Part shown: in pieces, positions 4,378-7,787 of the stretch
How the letters are laid out: each line of letters opens with the position of its first letter
How positions within the stretch are numbered: the stretch's first letter is position 1
Source of the DNA: Methanotrichaceae archaeon
GTDB taxonomy: Archaea; Halobacteriota; Methanosarcinia; Methanotrichales; Methanotrichaceae
Direction: 5' to 3'
DNA length: 7,787 nt
NCBI GenBank assembly: GCA_013329455.1
Contig: DUKF01000225.1
Location: 1-7,787 of the forward strand
The notes under the pieces: model-generated
What the model was told of the DNA's origin: nothing
Seen by the model: the letters and a program-made list of their open reading frames with translations, nothing else
The model's database searches: none
Translations under genes and position numbers: made by a program

Positions 4378-5211
4378 TCATTTGATGGACTCTGCGGTCT
4401 CCTTCAGCGCTTCCATCAGGCTCTTGGCTGCTGGCTTTCGTGTTTTCTTCTCTATCCGGATAACCTCGCCGCGAAGCTTGGTGCGGACCATCTCTTCCAC
4501 CATCTCCCGGTACTCGTCCTTGTAAAGGCTCAGATCCAAATCTCCGGCCAGCTTGTCCACGATCTCCCTGGCCAACTCCATCTCTTTCTCATCCGGCCGG
4601 GGCAGGTCCCTCAGCTCCTCCATCTCGGCAGGATCGAGCACCTCATCAAAGTACCGCAAGATTGTAGCCACTATGGCGTTCTGGTAGTAGTGCACCAGTA
4701 CGACGCGCTCCTTGGAATGCATCGTCATCTTACCGATGGCCGCCTTGCCGGTCCTCTCCATCACACTTCTCAGCAGTGAGTAGGAACTCTCCGAACCGTC
4801 CGGCACCAGCAGGTAGGTCTTGTCGAAGTAATGGGGGTCGGCCTGGAAGAAGTTCACAAACTGATCCAGATGGATCACGTCGCTGGATTCGGGCTGTGCC
4901 GCCTCCAACTCCTTTTCGTCGAAGATCATGTACGTGTCCTTCTTCAGCTGGTATCCATGGACGATCTCGCTCAGGGGTACTTCCTCGCCCTCTTCGCAGT
5001 ATCGCTTGTAATGGACGGGAGTCTTGCATTTTTGGTGCAGCATCCGGAACTTGATCCGTTTGTCTCTGGTCATTGGGATCATTTTCACCGGAATGTTGAC
5101 CAGCCCGATGCTCAGGCTGCCTGACCATATGGCCCTGGGCAAAGTGGCCTTTTGCCCGGCCTCTTTCTCCTCAGTTTCGTCTTGCTCTACCTGCCTCTGG
5201 GAACCGACCAT
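4378..5211 (-). CDS. ku: Ku protein, prokaryotic non-homologous end joining
   Basis: A homodimeric ring that binds DNA double-strand ends and recruits the ligase. Seen in 277 aa from the ATG at 5211: the hallmark RAIWSGSLSIGLVNIPVK (26-43), a CKTPVHYKRYCEEGEEVP segment (62-79) where some bacterial Ku proteins have a zinc ribbon (here only two cysteines remain), VHGYQLKKDTYMIFDEKEL (84-102), the core VVLVHYYQNAIVATILRY (170-187), and a helical C-terminal part ending in a modest basic tail (KKTRKPAAK) without the long lysine-rich extension of some bacterial forms. About 25 charged residues precede the core, more than in most bacterial Ku proteins. The ATG at 5211 is preferred over the GTG at 5220 because GGGTGG lies 5 nt upstream. 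It stands between the SWIM gene and the ligase, and has its own candidate promoter. Confidence 0.96.
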   Translation of the reverse strand: MVGSQRQVEQDETEEKEAGQKATLPRAIWSGSLSIGLVNIPVKMIPMTRDKRIKFRMLHQKCKTPVHYKRYCEEGEEVPLSEIVHGYQLKKDTYMIFDEKELEAAQPESSDVIHLDQFVNFFQADPHYFDKTYLLVPDGSESSYSLLRSVMERTGKAAIGKMTMHSKERVVLVHYYQNAIVATILRYFDEVLDPAEMEELRDLPRPDEKEMELAREIVDKLAGDLDLSLYKDEYREMVEEMVRTKLRGEVIRIEKKTRKPAAKSLMEALKETAESIK

Positions 5212-5269
5212 CGAAACCACCCACTGGTATCTTATGAATGATAGGAACTACTCAGTGGTCCTCTCCAAT

Positions 5270-5286
5270 GCTACAAACGCACCTAA
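5270..5286 (-). promoter_or_regulatory. 17-bp element shared with the polymerase-unit spacer (copy 2)
   Basis: The minus strand reads TTAGGTGCGTTTGTAGC, identical to copy 1 (1423-1439) at 15 of 17 positions, both differences being A/G. It lies directly downstream of the Ku TATA-like box, over the predicted transcription start, a place where a bound protein would block or control initiation. Confidence 0.4.
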
Positions 5287-5290
5287 ACTT

Positions 5291-5303
5291 GATAAAATTT
5301 TCC
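5291..5303 (-). promoter_or_regulatory. Candidate Ku promoter (BRE plus TATA)
   Basis: The minus strand reads GGAAAATTTTATC: a purine-rich BRE-like GGAAA followed by TTTTATC. It predicts a start near 5270 and a leader of about 60 nt before the Ku ATG. The gap of about 150 bp between the SWIM and Ku genes supports an internal promoter, so Ku and ligase may be expressed separately from SNF2-SWIM. Confidence 0.45.
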
Positions 5304-5360
5304 TTATCGAGAAATGCCCGGAAGCCACCTTCAACCCCCCTTTTTGGAAGCGACGTGGCG

Positions 5361-6287
5361 TTAATGTTCTTCGTCCTGGCTGCCATCGGGTGCAAGATCT
5401 CGATTCACATTCCGAGCAGCCATCTCCAACGCCGCCCGACCCGCGACTTCGTACGCCCTTGGAAGGAAGGACGCAAGATTGGCGTCGCCTATGGAAAAGG
5501 GTGCATCACCGAGCCGTTTGAGGACGGCGTTGGCGACCTCTGATGGAGTGGGATAAGGAGCGACAAATTCCAGCTCCTCGCCGAATTCCCAGAATGTATC
5601 CAGACACTCTTCCAACGGCCTATCATCCAGAGAAGTGGAACCCTCGTCTTCTGCTTCCCCTTCCCCTTCTCCTTCATCCTCCACCAAAGTTGAAACGCGC
5701 CGTTTTCGAAGAGCTTCGATGATCTCCTCCTTTGTCCTTCCCCGAAGCTTGAATATGAGAAAAGGGTCCTCGTCGAACTTCTCTGCCATGAGATAATAGA
5801 CCGCTGCGATATGCTTGCAGGGGTATGTCCAGTCAGGACACGAGCAATCGGTCTTGATATCTTTTTTGCCCGGAAAAAGTGAGCTTCCTGCCTCGGTGAA
5901 AGCGTCCTCGATATCGGCCGGCATCTCTCCAGAGAGAAGCTTTGCCGCGAATATGGCCTTCGAGGCCATGACTTCTGTTGCTTTATCCCAGTCATCTTCG
6001 GCGATCGGGGCCAATCGAATCTTGATATCGTAGGGCTCTGTTTGCACGCCCTGGACCTTGGATTTGACAAGCCCCTTCTGGACGTCGATGGAGATGACCT
6101 GCCCTTTCCGGGCATAAGAGCGTCCTCTGCCAAGCCTCGACCCCATGTTGAAGGATTCCAGCAAGGCGACCCATCGTTTCGACCACCATTTTTCTCCGAT
6201 GGCACCCCGTCTGCTCTTCGCCTTTATGCCATCTTTAACCTTCTTCGGCTTATCAGATCGGTAATATCCCCAGTAGCCGCTCATCAT
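5361..6287 (-). CDS. SWIM zinc-finger protein, partner of SNF2 helicase
   Basis: A 308-aa protein with a perfect SWIM motif C-x-C-x6-C-x-H: Cys148, Cys150, Cys157 and His159 in CSCPDWTYPCKH. The SWIM domain chelates zinc and binds DNA or protein. The N-terminal half starts with an aromatic/basic stretch (YWGYYRSDKPKK) and carries WWSKRWVALLESF (34-46), typical of SWIM proteins encoded beside SNF2 helicases. After the SWIM domain comes a predicted helical segment, an acidic low-complexity linker (202-216), and a C-terminal region of about 85 residues. The start is secure: GGGAGGTGA at 6291-6299 directly precedes the first of two adjacent ATG codons. The gene begins 17 bp after the SNF2 stop, so the two are an operon. 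The SNF2-SWIM pairing is common in bacteria and archaea; the pair's biochemical role is not established. Confidence 0.92.
   Translation of the reverse strand: MMSGYWGYYRSDKPKKVKDGIKAKSRRGAIGEKWWSKRWVALLESFNMGSRLGRGRSYARKGQVISIDVQKGLVKSKVQGVQTEPYDIKIRLAPIAEDDWDKATEVMASKAIFAAKLLSGEMPADIEDAFTEAGSSLFPGKKDIKTDCSCPDWTYPCKHIAAVYYLMAEKFDEDPFLIFKLRGRTKEEIIEALRKRRVSTLVEDEGEGEGEAEDEGSTSLDDRPLEECLDTFWEFGEELEFVAPYPTPSEVANAVLKRLGDAPFSIGDANLASFLPRAYEVAGRAALEMAARNVNRDLAPDGSQDEEH
5640..5684 (-). repeat. Low-complexity acidic-linker coding tract in the SWIM gene
   Basis: A GA-rich tract (plus strand CCTTCTCCTTC-like) encodes alternating Glu-Gly and Glu-Asp residues, about 202-216 of the SWIM protein. The linker is probably disordered and separates the SWIM module from the C-terminal region. 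Such tracts vary in length by replication slippage. Confidence 0.5.
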
Positions 6288-6290
6288 CGC

Positions 6291-6299
6291 TCACCTCCC
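6291..6299 (-). promoter_or_regulatory. Strong Shine-Dalgarno of the SWIM gene
   Basis: GGGAGGTGA on the minus strand lies in the 17-bp gap after the SNF2 stop, 3 nt before the first ATG (6 nt counted from GGAGG). It fixes the start at 6287 and indicates efficient translation within the operon. Confidence 0.75.
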
Positions 6300-6304
6300 G
6301 ACAA

Positions 6305-7787
6305 TCATTTCCGGATAGACTCGCTGCTCAAGGTTAGAACATCTCGGAGATCCTCTGTGGACAGCTCGGTCAGCCACGCCTCACCCGTGCCGATGACCGA
6401 CTCTGCAAGTTCTTTCTTATCCTCGATCATCTTATCGATCCGCTCCTCCAGCGTACCCATACAAACGAACTTGTTGACGAAGACGTTCTTATTCTGGCCT
6501 ATCCGAAAGGCTCGATCAGTGGCCTGGTTCTCGACAGCCGGGTTCCACCACCTATCGAAGTGGAAGACGTAGTTGGCAGCAGTAAGGTTTAGGCCAAAGC
6601 CGCCTGCTTTGAGGGAGAGGATGAACAGAGGCGGTCCATTGAGCCCATCGGACTGGAACCGCTGGATCATTGCATCTCGCTGCTTTTTTGGCGTTCTGCC
6701 GTGGAGGAAGAGCACCTCGCACCCAAGTTTCTCCTGGAGATGGTGCCTTAGCATGGTGCCCATTCCAGCAAACTGCGTGAAAATCAGTGCCTTGTCACCT
6801 TCTGCAAGCACCTCTTCCAGCATCTCTTCCAGACGGGTCAGCTTTCCAGAGCGTCCGGCCAGAGGACTTCCATCCTGAAGAAATAGGGCAGGGTGGTTGC
6901 AGATCTGCTTGAGCTTGGTGAGGGCTGCCAGAACCAGACCTCTGCGCCCAATCCCATCCGAATATTCGATCTCAGCAAGCATATCTTCGACCACAGCCCC
7001 GTATAGAGTGGCCTGTTCAGGGGTGAGGTTGTAGTAGACTTTCGTCTCAACCTTATCAGGCAGATCCCTGATTATGGCAGGATCCGTCTTGAGACGCCGG
7101 AGGATGAAGGGTTGAGTCATACGCCGGAGCCGTTCTGCTTGCTCCAAATCCCGATACGTCTCGATCGGCAGGGCATAGTTCTCGTGGAACTTGATGGCAG
7201 ACCCTAGGTATCCAGGGTTGAGAAAGTCCATGATCGACCACAGTTCAGACAGGCGGTTTTCCACCGGGGTTCCGGTGAGGGCGATCCTGTGCTCGGACTT
7301 GAGCCTCTTTATGGTCTTGGTCTGCTTTGCGACGGGGTTTTTTATGTTCTGGGCCTCGTCGAGGACAACGTGCCGCCAGCAGACCATCGATAGAAGGTCT
7401 TCGTCTCGCTGAGCTGTTGCGTAAGTGGTGACGACGAGATCACAACTTTTCGCTTCTTTTGCAAAGGCGTCCTCTGATAGTCTATCTGGGCCGTGATGGA
7501 CCATCACCTTGAGCGAGGGTGCGAAACGCTCTACCTCACGTTGCCAGTTTCCAACTACCGACATGGGGCAAATTAGGAGGGAGGGTCCGGGAAAAGCTCC
7601 GATAACTCGTTCGTGGAGAAGGAAGACGATGAGTTCGATGGTCTTTCCTAGGCCCATATCGTCCGCAAGGCATGCTCCAAATCCCAGCTTGTGAAGATAG
7701 CGGAGCCAGGATAGGCCCTTGGCCTGATAGTCGCGGAGGGTTCCTTTGAAGCTGAGGGGCACATCGACCGTCTCGATCTCGCCTTTT
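6305..7787 (-). CDS. SNF2-family DNA helicase/translocase, C-terminal ATPase part (runs off right edge)
   Basis: The frame is open to the right edge, so the N-terminus lies outside. An internal GTG at 7762 is in frame but is not the true start, since coding continues upstream as KGEIETVD. Counting from that GTG, all SNF2 motifs are present: Q-like [11 protein letters not shown] (10-20), motif I DDMGLGKT (34-41), Ia [12 protein letters not shown] (62-73), II DEAQ (135-138), [18 protein letters not shown] (162-176), [13 protein letters not shown] (325-335), [14 protein letters not shown] (387-399), and [13 protein letters not shown] (413-423). This is a complete two-lobe ATPase core that translocates on duplex DNA and remodels protein-DNA complexes. 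Bacterial/archaeal members of this type are about 1000 residues with a variable N-terminal half, so roughly half the protein is visible. It is followed by its SWIM partner and then by Ku and ligase, suggesting action at DNA ends or at blocked DNA. Confidence 0.95.
   Translation of the reverse strand, partial: KGEIETVDVPLSFKGTLRDYQAKGLSWLRYLHKLGFGACLADDMGLGKTIELIVFLLHERVIGAFPGPSLLICPMSVVGNWQREVERFAPSLKVMVHHGPDRLSEDAFAKEAKSCDLVVTTYATAQRDEDLLSMVCWRHVVLDEAQNIKNPVAKQTKTIKRLKSEHRIALTGTPVENRLSELWSIMDFLNPGYLGSAIKFHENYALPIETYRDLEQAERLRRMTQPFILRRLKTDPAIIRDLPDKVETKVYYNLTPEQATLYGAVVEDMLAEIEYSDGIGRRGLVLAALTKLKQICNHPALFLQDGSPLAGRSGKLTRLEEMLEEVLAEGDKALIFTQFAGMGTMLRHHLQEKLGCEVLFLHGRTPKKQRDAMIQRFQSDGLNGPPLFILSLKAGGFGLNLTAANYVFHFDRWWNPAVENQATDRAFRIGQNKNVFVNKFVCMGTLEERIDKMIEDKKELAESVIGTGEAWLTELSTEDLRDVLTLSSESIRK

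Noticed and set aside
5221..5258. Inverted repeat CCACTG/CAGTGG in the Ku leader
   Set aside because: Six-base arms with a 26-nt loop are too weak to call a structured leader.
5024..5521. Plus-strand open frame of 165 codons spanning the Ku 5' end, the Ku-SWIM spacer and the SWIM 3' end
   Set aside because: It overlaps two well-supported genes antisense, and its translation shows no domain features.
6042..6572. Plus-strand open frame of 176 codons over the SNF2/SWIM junction
   Set aside because: It is antisense to two motif-confirmed genes and looks like serine-rich antisense translation.

Overview
The window looks like chromosomal DNA of a euryarchaeon, most likely a methanogen-type relative of the Methanosarcinales/Methanotrichales. 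The evidence is a family-B DNA polymerase N-terminus of archaeal type, a 70-aa DUF2582-like winged-helix protein, a C-terminal PCNA-binding (PIP-like) peptide, and TATA-box-like elements (TTTATATA, CTTATATATC) in AT-rich intergenic DNA. Both Shine-Dalgarno-led and weakly led starts occur. The lineage is inferred from family resemblance; no marker gene in the window fixes it.

Left part (1-1212, all minus strand): a tightly packed three-gene unit is read right to left. First is a 170-aa protein that resembles a RecA/RadB-fold ATPase without a Walker A loop and ends in a PIP-box-like peptide. Next is an 84-aa conserved-type helical protein. Last is the first 153 codons of a family-B DNA polymerase that runs off the left edge. 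The junctions overlap (1 nt and 14 nt), so the three are almost certainly co-expressed. The layout recalls the bacterial ImuA-ImuB-DnaE2 mutasome, where a RecA-fold accessory protein travels with a damage-tolerance polymerase.

Middle (1213-2955): a roughly 390-bp promoter-rich spacer separates that unit from a plus-strand pair. The pair is a 53-aa highly charged small protein with a tandem 8-residue duplication, followed 13 bp later by a 391-aa protein resembling an (alpha/alpha)6 six-hairpin glycosidase-like family. The larger gene uses CGC/CGT arginine codons unlike its neighbours, which prefer AGG, so it may have been acquired horizontally.

Right part (3009-7787, all minus strand): SNF2-family helicase (running off the right edge), SWIM zinc-finger protein, Ku, and a LigD-type ATP-dependent DNA ligase follow one another with gaps of 17, 149 and 44 bp. 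A winged-helix regulator-like gene with its own TATA box lies downstream. Ku plus ligase is the core of prokaryotic non-homologous end joining. The SNF2/SWIM pair immediately upstream suggests an end-joining operon with its own DNA translocase module. No LigD-type primase-polymerase or phosphoesterase is encoded in the window.

The most notable new observations are the RecA-like/small protein/PolB unit, the SNF2-SWIM-Ku-ligase operon, and a 17-bp element (TTAGGTGCRTTTGTRGC, 15/17 identical) found both in the promoter region of Ku and in the spacer upstream of the polymerase unit. That element could tie the two repair modules into one regulon.
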